This document shows positions 10,659 to 22,600 of a stretch of DNA of 64,000 bases, one piece after another. The stretch spans positions 77,001-141,000 of the forward strand of contig SADC01001044.1 of the NCBI GenBank assembly GCA_004194705.1. The letters are read 5' to 3'. Position numbers and translations under genes: made by a program. Source of the stretch: Ditylenchus dipsaci. Lineage: Eukaryota; Nematoda; Chromadorea; Rhabditida; Anguinidae. Every line of letters begins with the position of its first letter. Position 1 is the stretch's first letter. Below the pieces are notes generated by a model. That model worked only from the letters and a program-made list of their open reading frames with translations, searched no databases and was not told the DNA's origin.

Positions 10659-13600
10659 CTAAAAAAGGGTGCAATTGCAAAAGAGTGGAATGGCGAGTTG
10701 AGTCCCTTTGAGATTGAATTGTTTACTTTACCGTTATATTGTAAATTTATTTTGTAAATTTAAAAATCTTCGCCGTAAATATCCGCGGCTTTTGATACGC
10801 CGGTCTATTTATAAAAAAACCTTGCATTGAGCGGCTTTTACAGTTAATACCTCAAGGTGTTTCATTATTTCCAGTCTTCAAATGCAATAACTGAGTCGAT
10901 TTTGCCACATAATGTCTGACACACTTGCGCAAAAAAAAAAACTGAATTTAGAACATCAATATTAGAATTTTAAAGTTTCTTCAAAAAGAAGCCAGATAAA
11001 AGCGCCGCAGAAAAAGCGACTTTTTTTCAAGTTTTCCGTTTACTGTGGCGCTTTTGTCTACTTCTTTATAGAAAGAATTACAGTTTTGGGCGATAGTAGC
11101 AAATACGCCTCCTCCTACAGCTTTTTTTCTTCCAAAAACAAATTTTTTTTACTCTTGTTTTTTGGCTAAGGGTAGGCTGGCGTATGTTAGGACGGACTGA
11201 AGTTAGTTTGGGAAAGATATTTGAGTACTTTTTAAAGGGGCATGCTCTCCTGTTTAAATTTGTCCCCGCTAATTCAAATTTTTTTCCGAATCATTGGACT
11301 TATTTACGGATTTTTCGACTTGGTCTCTAACAAAACTACACCTAAAATTAAATTTTAGAACTTGTTTTGTTAGAAACCAAGCCGAAAAATCCGTAGATAA
11401 GTCTAATGACTCAGGAAATTTGAATTGGCGGGGACAAATTTAAACAGGAGAGCATGCCCTTTTAATAGTGTTCTATAAGATAGAATTTATTAAAAAAAAT
11501 TCAATTTATTTTATAAGGGAAATTTGTCAGACATGTAAAGAGAGCATATGCGCATAGGCCCTTAAAAAAAAAGGAAAAAGTGGCGGCATAGTTTAGCACA
11601 TCAGCCCAGAAACTGAAAGCTGCAGGTTCGATTCCTGCCACCACCACTTTACCCCTTCCTTCTTCCTAAAACTTTACTGACATCAGAACACCAATTTGTG
11701 TGCCGAAATAAGTTTTTTATGGCATTTGAAATAAAAATTGGAAAAAATACGATAGCCAGACGCGTTTTGGTTTTCGGTTATGTATTCGAAAAACATAAAA
11801 GGTGCAAGTAATGCCATAGTTTCGAAATGGTGTAAAGGCAGTGAAAAAATAAAGTGATGTGTTAAAATTGGAAAAGTGCGGGTGGATTGAAGGCATGCGC
11901 CAAATTAACAGACATTATTAAAGTAAACAAAAGAATGTTTGAACTGGGTTTATTGCACCATGGTGTATAGGGAATGGGATTACAATCTGGAGATTTAACA
12001 ATGAGAGAATTAGATACTAGAGCTTCGACTTCGACCACTTCAGCTGGAGACATTCTTGGAGAACCACCAAACTTGACTTCGGCGGAGGAGACTAAGAGCT
12101 GAGAGCTGGACGAGAGCTGGATTGTTTCCCATTCACCCATGGCAGGCACCAAAGAAACCACAGCTGGAGCCAAATCATCCTCTTCGTATTGCAAGTGGAG
12201 CGCGAGCTGGAGGCGGAGGACGAGACCATACGGAGGGAATACCGTGCGAGCGCATCTGGAGCATTCGGAAACCAGGCAGTGTTGATCCATCGATATCAGT
12301 AGGAGCTTCTTCTTCCCAATCACTGGTATCTGTAAATGAACTTAGGGTCTCGGCCAAATCAGCCAAAGGATCTGGAGTAACTATAATATCTGGACTGTTC
12401 TGGAGAAGTATGGAGGCTTGCACCTGGGCAGAAACCTTAACCACATCCTCATGTGACTGGATCAGACCAGAGTTCATGAGACCCTGCATTAAACTGGAAA
12501 AGAGCGTTTTCTGGTCGGAAAACATAGTACTGGAACTAGAAGGGGACGGCTTACTGTCAGGAGTGATCTCGACTGATTGCGTACCAGAAATAATGATTTT
12601 ACTAACCTTAGACATCAGAGAGCAAGCTTCAAAATCAAGATCCACAAATAGAATAATGATTTTGCAACTAGATCATCTGTGTCGACTAAATCTGGACAAG
12701 ACAAAACTGGATTCGAATTTGATTATCGAAATCTGGATATATTTAGGGTCGCAATAGGTTTCCAGGGGAAACCTATTGTCCTGACTGAAGAACGTCGTTC
12801 GATTGAACGCAACAATCCTTACACCTATCACCAGCCACCAGGTTCGCCCTCGAACCGACAACCTAGCATATATTTCGAAGATATTTGCAACAATCCTTAC
12901 ACCAGGAGCCTAAACCACCAACAATACTCATTCTGGAATGCTTCCTGGAGAATAGAGCTCTGACATTGCTAAAAAAAATGGAAGGTCGAACTACTGTGAC
13001 CTTCAAATTGGCCCTAGGCACGATCCCAACTGCGCACAGTTGGACTGAGAAACTCGAAACTGGAACCTCATAAAAACTACCTATTTCCCCTACGGTAGAA
13101 TCTAGAACAATTGGATTCGCGGCTTGCCGCTACATAATTCAGCATTCTCAAGTCGATCTTTCTCGAGATACGCTAAATAATCTGGATTTGCGTGAACGCC
13201 ATATTGAGAAATTTCTCCTGATCGTCATCATCTGGAAGTTTATCGTGAAAGACGGAGTTGTCTGTACACTTTTCTGGACTAGTACTGGAGGATCTAATGT
13301 AACTGGAACGTTCTTTCTTTGTTCTTCAGACCTATCAAATTTGACTTTAAGCCTTGCTAGCTCTTCCGTCTGCTGGAGAAGTGTCTGAGCACACCTATTG
13401 TAAAGAAGCGCCAAACGATAGTAGGGCTGCAACCTGGAGTTTATCAATCTGGAGATCTATATAATCCTTAATCGAGACCATTGTCTCCTTACAATCATCA
13501 CTATCTAGAATCTGGAGCCTATGTTCTTCGGAAAGAAAATTAATCTGTGACTGGAGAGTTTCAGTAACTTCTGACAATTTCGAAACACGCTTATCCTGGA

Positions 13601-16600
13601 TCTTCATCTGTTTGTCATGATCTACTTGGTTTCGAGAAAGCCAATGTAGATCCCGTTTCACACTGGATTCTAATACCGTAAGCTTGCTAAATATTTGTCT
13701 GGAGGGTTGATGGTCTCCCACCACATTAGAAATATCTCTGGACAAAAATAAACCTATATCGGACGCTGGAACTTCAACTAAATCAGACTGGACCTTCTTT
13801 TGCAAACTTTTTCTACTGGATCTGCGACTGTTTCGCTCAACATCACTGCATTCGCGAGGAGTTTCGATGACGAAAGATTCCTCGCTGGAGTCTCTAGAAC
13901 ACCTTTCTCCAAAATTTTGATCAGGATGTGTGTTTTGAAGCACGCAAACTATCTCTGATGTCTGAAAGTTTTGGCCGTTAGACCACCTATAAATTGAAAG
14001 ATCTAAACTGGAGCTTCTTGGCGTACGTAAAGTTGGAGTACTGCTTCGGGAACAATGCTCTATAACTGGAGATATTACGGCAGGACCGCTAATATGATCT
14101 GGAGAAGAAATAAATTTAACTGGAACATCCCAAGGAACTGAATTTTTGCTCGCATCCACCCGATCCACATGGTGGTCTGGTTTCAACAAGGTAGGAGCCC
14201 CTGAAAAGCTGTCCTTATTCAAATCTGGCACCTCAAGAATCTTAACAACTGGATCTACAAGTACTGGATGTCCCGTAGTATGCAACGCGCGGCACACACG
14301 GTCCCCTTCCCCGTACGTACCTATGGTGCTACCAGTAAACAAAAGAATGTTTGAACTGGGTTTATTGCACCATGGTGTATAGGGAATGGGATTACAATCT
14401 GGAGATTTAACAATGAGAGAATTAGATACTAGAGCTTCGACTTCGACCACTTCAGCTGGAGACATTCTTGGAGAACCACCAAACTTGACTTCGGCGGAGG
14501 AGACTAAGAGCTGAGAGCTGGACGAGAGCTGGATTGTTTCCCATTCACCCATGGCAGGCACCAAAGAAACCACAGCTGGAGCCAAATCATCCTCTTCGTA
14601 TTGCAAGTGGGAGCGCGAGCTGGAGGCGGAGGACGAGACCATACGGAGGGAATACCGTGCGAGCGCATCTGGAGCATTCGGAAAACCAGGCAGTGTTGAT
14701 CCATCGATATCAGTAGGAGCTTCTTCTTCCCAATCACTGGTATCTGTAAATGAACTTAGGGTCTCGGCCAAATCAGCCAAAGGATCTGGAGTAACTATAA
14801 TATCTGGACTGTTCTGGAGAAGTATGGAGGCTTGCACCTGGGCAGAAACCTTAACCACATCCTCATGTGACTGGATCAGACCAGAGTTCATGAGACCCTG
14901 CATTAAACTGGAAAAGAGCGTTTTCTGGTCGGAAAACATAGTACTGGAACTAGAAGGGACGGCTTACTGTCAGGAGTGATCTCGACTGATTGCGTACCAG
15001 AAATAATGATTTTACTAACCTTAGACATCAGAGAGCAAGCTTCAAAATCAAGATCCACAAATAGAATAATGATTTTGCAACTAGATCATCTGTGTCGACT
15101 AAATCTGGACAAGACAAAACTGGATTCGAATTTGATTATCGAAATCTGGATATATTTAGGGTCGCAATAGGTTTCCAGGGGAAACCTATTGTCCTGACTG
15201 GAAACGTCGTTCGATTGAACGCAACAATCCTTACATTAACTTACAGAGGGATAAAGAGCATTTGGTCGGTTCAGAGCAAGCCTGCAATTCAAAGTCCGAA
15301 CCAATACACTGCTGACCACCATTTTCTGGTCGAGGCTCAGAACAGTACCTGAACAAAAGCACTATGTAGCCATAAAAGAATCAAAGCAGCTACCTGGTCC
15401 TGGACCTTTGGCCATTGACACAAGGGTCAGAGCACACAGACCAATTAGTCCATCTCGACCATTGGCCATCCACCACTTTGCCTTTGCAAGTAAGTTGGGG
15501 CTGGCAGGGTCGTTGGTCAAAGGAATACCCCACGCAGTAAGAGCCTCTGAATAAAGCAAGTTAGGTATGTTTATAGGGTTGATAGTCATGGGTCAATCAA
15601 AATTAACTTTGTCGTTCTATTTTTTTTCGTAATTTTGTATAAAAGTACAGCTTTTTGCCGAAAAAATATTATTTTGAGATACAGTCGAGTCTATATATAG
15701 TGCGATTCAAGAGGCCGGCAAAAAAACGCGCACTATATGGAGTCTGCACTATAAAGAATCGCACTATAGAGAAACATGTTTGAATCCACGTTGCTGTTTG
15801 CGCACTATATAGAGAGGCAGTCTATAACATAACTTTTACTCAGTCATAACAACAACAAAGACAATCATCTAACGGTCAGAATCAACCGCTGCGAATTGAG
15901 AGTTCTTGCGCTCGAGATGAACGCAAGAAGAAATGAAAAATTGTGAATTATGATCACCGGAACTTGCAGGGGCCCTTATTTCTTGGTCGCTTGGGGTCGA
16001 GATAAGCACATTCACATTCAATCACTCGAAAGTGACTCTGGATGCATAATAAGAATACGCATACCAGAGCGTCTTTATACAGTGGAACCAGATAACAAAA
16101 TTATGTTCAAATCGCATCTTTTTGAGTATTTTAAAAGAAATGCAGGTACCCTTTTTGGTTAATTTACCTTGGGGACAAAAGCAATTGGTCAACCTTTGGT
16201 AACCAAAATTTTTCTGAAATCCTAACTTTTAAGTGCAAAAATTGTAAGTAAATAAATTTTTTATCTTTGTCAGGCTATAAAAATTACTTAGGAGACATTT
16301 AAACACTATTCATAGTTGACCAAAAAAGACCCACCAGGTACGTAAGTGCCCAAATTTCTTCGAAATGAATGATTTCGCACTATAAAGAGAGCGGTTATTC
16401 GTGTTGTGTCAAAATTATAAGCGCACTATATAGAGACCCAGTTTTGCCTTACTTGCTTGCAGACCAACCAAATCGAATCCATGAGCGCACTATAAAGAGG
16501 TTCAAACTAAATAGAGACGCACTATATAGAGACTCGACTGTACCCAAGTAGGCGAGTAACAAAATTCTTTGATGCTAAATTTTTGAAATTTCGGGGATAT

Positions 16601-19600
16601 GCGGCGGTTATAAAACTGTCTGAAACTAAGTGAGATGCCTGTCTGAGTGTGGTGGCGAATAACTATTAGACTAACAACCTGTTAGAGGGCAAGGGGTTTG
16701 AACACATTCGATTGCGTATTTGATGCCCATTTATGCCACATTCTCGCGAACAACTGCTCCATTCACTCCAATCTGACCATCCACCTGACTCCGACACTAA
16801 ATGACCATGTGGATATGACAGTCAATAAAACTGGTCTTACCACAACTGGATGTTCACAAGCCTGTTGTTGGATGATGGCGCCTGAGCAAAAACTTGGATC
16901 GCCGGGTCTATGATCTACAAAAAATATGGTAAATTCTGGTTATATATATAAAAGATACTTTGCAGTAGCGTCGACGGAACTTGTTCAGGGTAAAACAACT
17001 GCATTTGGACCAATCGCTCCAGTCACTCCACTCAGGAATAACTAAAAATTTAAAAAAACTGCAAAGATAACATAAAAAATATTTGGCGAAAAATCGAGAT
17101 AAAAATAATTTGATTCAGCTGGAGATCGAATTTTTTTGAGGTTTGTTTGCAGTGGAAAAATTTTAGTTGCCTCCGAAAAATCCACAGGTACCAAGAAGGT
17201 TAAGAATTCATACCATTTTCCAGCTTATTTTGTTGAACCTGATCAGCAGCATCACAAGCCTTGGTGTTACAAGGTCGTTCCTCTTTGGCGTAACCATCAC
17301 ACAGAAATATGAGTGAAGCCAAACACTTTCTCGTTCTCATCTGTCTTCCACCACCACATGACTTTGAGCAATGGTTCCATTCTTGCCATTCAGACACGAA
17401 TTGGCTGAAAATTTGTTTACCTACGCAACATTTATCACAAATAAAGTGAACCATTCGACATTGAAGGAGGTGGAACAAGGTTGTATATTGCAAGCCTCGA
17501 TCTCAAAACTCAAACCAGTGGTGGAGCAGTCCTTGCCATCTGGACAAGAACGTATTCTGAATGTGATTGGTGCAATCGAATGGACTTAAACAAGGGAGTG
17601 TACCTTGCCTCAAGCCCTGACCACAAGCAGCAGAACAGGGCAACCATTCCTGCCAGGCCAACCAATTGCCTTTTGGCAGCAACAGACCATTAGAGGGATC
17701 TATTGGATAATCGGAGTTGATAATCCACTTGAAGTCTCTACTCCATGGGCCAGAGAAGAGTTATTTTCAGGCTCATCCAGACAGGACCGCTCACAAGTGT
17801 CGTATTCTATGGGCACTCCTAAAGAAGGGATCTTGATTTTTGAAGAAACTGGAGAGCGTAATTTTGAGATCTTAATTCCCCATGTCTCAATAAATGTTTT
17901 TGATCATTTTTATGCGTTTTGATCATTTCATATAGAAAGATTATTAAGAATATGAAAATAATTTTTGGCAAAAATAAGACAACATAAATCGAAGAAAAAA
18001 AGTATATTGAGATGTTATGTTTTTTCGGATATATAAAGAGCGTAACCACCGCCGATTAAACCAACTGTCAAGCATGTTTGAGGGCGTCCTATGCTGGTCT
18101 AAATCCTACCCCCCAATCCCCCCCCCTACCCCCAAACTTGGCCGAAAAAAGCGGCAGTTGAGGGTCCACAGTTAAGGTAGTTTTTGTGAAATTAACTTAG
18201 GCTTTGTTCATCATTCATACCCCAAAGCATAACTGTGCAAACCACTAATATAAACCACAAAAATTTTGATATCATAAATTACCTGAACAAGAAGTGTGAT
18301 CAACTTCAGTGTCTTGCTCCACGCCACCCACTCCTACTATTGAACCATGCATTTGCGAGCACGTCTTCTGTCTCAAAGACACTGCAAGAAGAGCAAGTGG
18401 ACCATGGTTGCCAGGCTTGCCAAGCAGGACAAGGTCCCAGCACACACCTTTCTGTTCGCTCAACACCTGCTCTGCTGAACAAATTCCATTAAGACATTTG
18501 CGGTGTCGGTGTTGAAACCCCTGGCACACATGTTTTGGAGCAAGCACCCCACAGGGACCACTGACTTAGCAAGGCATTGGACTTTATCTTTGAACAATCC
18601 TAAAAATTAGTTTTAAAGAAGAGTAAAAATGGAAGGTGAATGACCTGAACATTGCAGGTTCTAGCCTGTTTGCTATTCTCATGACATATTTGACCACTGC
18701 AATGACGCTCCCGCAATTGAAAACCAATGCCACAAGAGACTGAACAAGGCATCCACTCACTCCAACCATCGTTTTGACATGGCTGAAATTTGTTTAAATA
18801 AGTGGAAATAGCGACTCCAAAAAGCTTAAAAGAGGGGGTGTATCTGGCTCTAGGTAAATTCATCCTCGGTGAATTCATCCTCGGTAAATTCATCCTCTAA
18901 TTATGTCTTGACAGGAATAATTGGGTAAAGATATTTGTTTCTTATTTCAATGGTCCTCATCTACCTGCAGTGGCACCAGTCAACTCTCAGTGGCTCAGGT
19001 ATACCTTCAATGGTCCTGATCCTCCTCAATGGTAAAGATACACCGTTTATGGTTCAGATATGCCCTTTAAAGTTCATATCTTCCCTAAATGGTCCAGATA
19101 GACCCCAATAATGCCAGAGTGGGTAGATCGTGATGTACCTAGGTATGGATAGGTGTGTCAGGTTAGTGGGTAGAAGTTCCAGGAGAGTGGGTAGGCGAGC
19201 CAGAAAAATTTTGTTAACAATTTTTGCCACCTACTACTTGGGGGTAGATGGTCTTTTTAGGGTATTTTAGGGTCATTTTTGGTGATTTATCACATTTTCC
19301 TTGCCGGAGCTGGGCAAAAAGAGACCCTGTAAGCATTTTATGGTCAAGAGTACTTCTTGGAATCATGTCTAAGGTAAGTGAGTGCGCGCATCTCTAACTC
19401 TCAAGCCCCCTGCGCCCCCTTCGGGGGCGCAGGGGCTTGATTGCTTGGGTTGAGATGCGCACACACACATACCTGAGACACAAATCATTCGAAAGTGACT
19501 CTGGATGCATAAAAACATATGCATACCAGAGTTTCTATATGCGGTAGACCCCAGAAAGTAAAAACCTGTTCAAAATCTATCATTTTTACCTAGATTTTGC

Positions 19601-22600
19601 TTAAAAAGGGTTAAAATTCGGTCAAAAATACCCTAAAAAGACCGTCTACTCCCAAGGGAGGGTTGCAAATTTTCGTCTATGCCGTAACTGGGGCTCCTTA
19701 AAGTCAAATCGCTATTTTAGTATCACTGAACCGTGTTCAGGATATGATTCTGGTTATGTTACACTAATTTTTTCATTACTTTAAGCCAAATCCCAAATTT
19801 GGATTTATATGCGGATACCAATTTGGGGGAGGTACCAGATGGTACTCCTACCTACCCTCAGGCTTACTGGTCTTATAAAAACTATTTTATGAATGTTGAT
19901 CAAGAAAAAAATGATGTCTGCCACCACCAGGATTGGAACCTGTAACCTTAAAGATTTGGAGGGACATGTGGAGAATACATCTTTGAGTTCGTTCTAAAGT
20001 ACGCTGGCCCATTCTGCGCCTAAGCACAAGACACAAAAGGTGCGCTACTGTAGTGTGGAGATGATCCAGAGTCCTGCTAACCGAAAAAAAGATTCGAAAA
20101 GTATGATAATGAAAATTATTCCTGTCAAGACAAAATTAGAGAATGAATTTACCGGAGAATTAATTTACCTAAGATGAATTTACCGCGGATGAATTTACCG
20201 CCGCCCGGTGTATCTCTTGTCCGTATCTAGTCCCGCATGGAAATCGTTTAAATTCAAATTAAACCACTTTCTAAGTTTGCTGATTCGAATCTCTCTGGGT
20301 GTAAACTTAATTCTGTTTGCAGTTTTTCAGCGATTGAGCTGAATTCATGCTAAACAAATATGGACGAATCCATTGGAAATATTTCCGGGACTAGCTTTAC
20401 TGGCGCCTCTGGCGCCTTTTTAAAATTTTTCAAAATTGAATTTTCACGCACTAACTTCTTTTAGTGAATGACCAACACCAAAAAACGAAAAAAAAAACTA
20501 ATATAGTGTGATTAATCCCTCAAATCAAAAACATGGCAATTTCATGAGTTAACAATTTATTTCAACAAAACGGAAGAATTCGTACGATGTGAGCAAAAAC
20601 AAAGAAGATCTTGATGATTTGAGCCTATTTGGTACCCTCCTGCTGCTCGCCGACTCCAACTTTGCGCTTATTTGACAAACGCTTAAAGATTGCATCTTTT
20701 CGCTTCTGGACCTTTCTCTTGTGATTTATGCGCTCAGCTTCCGTGAACCATGGCATGATTTTCACTCCATGACTGAATTTTAATTTTAAATAAAATTTTT
20801 CAACGCGCCAATCTTACAATATGTTGAAGTTTGGCTTTACGGCTTCAAGAAGTTTATCACGCGCATTGCACTCAGAGAAAATAACCGTAGCAGAAAGACG
20901 ATTTTTCCAGACAATAATATTTTGTTGTCATGGCGATTCCCTGAATAACAAAAAATGAAGCCAAAAAAATTAACCACCAAGTACTCACCATGCATGAAAA
21001 AATTTATGAGTTAACTATTTTGGCGAATCTGCGCCAAATCTACTGAACCACAATCACCAAATACCTGATAGGCATACAAAGAGGTCCATTGAATACAACC
21101 ACACAAAGATTGGAACAAAAATTGAGACTACTGCCAACATTGAATTTGCATTCTTCACCACCTTCGTCTTGCAAGTACCAAAGAGCCCCTCTCCTGTTTT
21201 GAACTTCCTGGCACAATCATGGCGATTCCTGAAGCAAAGAAATTTATTTGACCACTACTATCAAAAAGACGACTAACATTTGAGCTTGTGCACCTAAATG
21301 AGAGAATACAGCCACTGCAAGGATAACCTTAAGCCATGAGTAACTTACAACGTATTGCTGAGACCACTTTTTCATGTAGCACCACAACATCCAACGGGCG
21401 AATCTGCGCCTCAAGCAATTTCATACCCATTGACTTGACATCACTTCCAGTTTGAACCCACTTTTCATGTATCACTACAATACCCTGAGGCGAATCTGCG
21501 CCATGAGTAATAACAGACCTAAATTGAATTCGATTGGCAACATCTTCGACTTGATTGCCTCGCATAGCCACAACATTGATAGGATTTCTAAAAAATCATA
21601 ACATCATTTGACTCCCTTTATCAAAGATAACAACTGACCTTTGAGCGTTTGAATTGACTGCGCCACCTTGCTGCAATTGACATCTTGATTAGGAATCGTT
21701 CCAGGATTAATGACTTGACGCGCAGACTTGACCACATACAGCTGAACAACAAAAGATGAAGACGAAATAATGAGCACTAAGTACTCACCATGCATAAAGA
21801 ATTTATCAGTTAAAAATCTTGGCGGATCTGCGCCACATCTACCAAACCACAATCACCAACTACCTATGAGTCATAGAAACAGGGGAATAAAAAACAACCA
21901 CAGAAAGTAATACACAAACAATGGAACAAAAATTGAGACTACTGGCAACATTGACTTTGCATTCTTCACCACCTTTGAATTGAAAGTACCGCAGAGGCGC
22001 TCTACTGCCTTGAACTTCCTGCACAGAGCCACAACCATTGCAATTCCCTGAAGATCGGAACTGATTTGACGACGACCATTAGAGAGACGACTCACACTTG
22101 AGCATTTGCACTTAAATGGGAGTATTAAGCAACTGCAAAGACAACCTGAAGCCATAAATAACTTACAACGTATCGCTGAGATCACTGACATGTAGCACCA
22201 CAACATCCAACAGGGTGAATCTGCGCCTCAAGCAATTCCAGACTCATTGACTTGACACCTGAAGATCGGAACTGATTTGACGACGACCATTAGAGAGACG
22301 ACTCACACTTGAGCATTTGCACTTAAATGGGAGTATTGAGCCACTGCAAAGACAACCTGAAGCCATAAATAACTTACACCGTATCGCTGAGACCACTTAC
22401 ATGTAGCGCCACATTATCCAACAGGCGAATCTGCGCCTCAAGCAATTCCAGACTCATTGACTTGACACCACTTCCAGTTTGATAGTCCTGCATAGCACTT
22501 GCATTGAACAACCTCGCCTTGATTGCCATGCATAGCCAAACGATCATTAGAATTCCTAAAATATCAAACATTTTCACGCCCACCATCAAATGATGACTTA

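Larger units (their letters stand above)
11922..15235 (-). mobile_element. LTR-like element with 902 bp direct terminal repeats
   Basis: Two nearly identical direct repeats (11922-12823 and 14334-15235) flank a 1.5 kb centre, and TTAA abuts both outer edges. Read on the minus strand, the repeat begins TGTAAGG and ends GTTTACT. The centre then starts GGTAGCA, so TGGTAGCA overlaps the boundary; that matches the first bases of a primer site for initiator tRNA-Met, over eight bases only. No reverse transcriptase or integrase is present, so it would be non-autonomous. It is inserted a few bases inside the 5' splice site of ADAMTS exon 31. Confidence 0.6.

Noticed and set aside
12122..12757. 211-codon plus-strand frame in the left 902 bp repeat
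   Set aside because: Antisense to the better-supported minus-strand ORF, and disrupted in the right copy.
6181..18782. Separate papilin-like TSP1 gene downstream of ADAMTS
   Set aside because: Exons 22 and 23 share one TSP1 domain across the large intron with matching phase, and no signal peptide exon or new start is seen at 19-36 kb.
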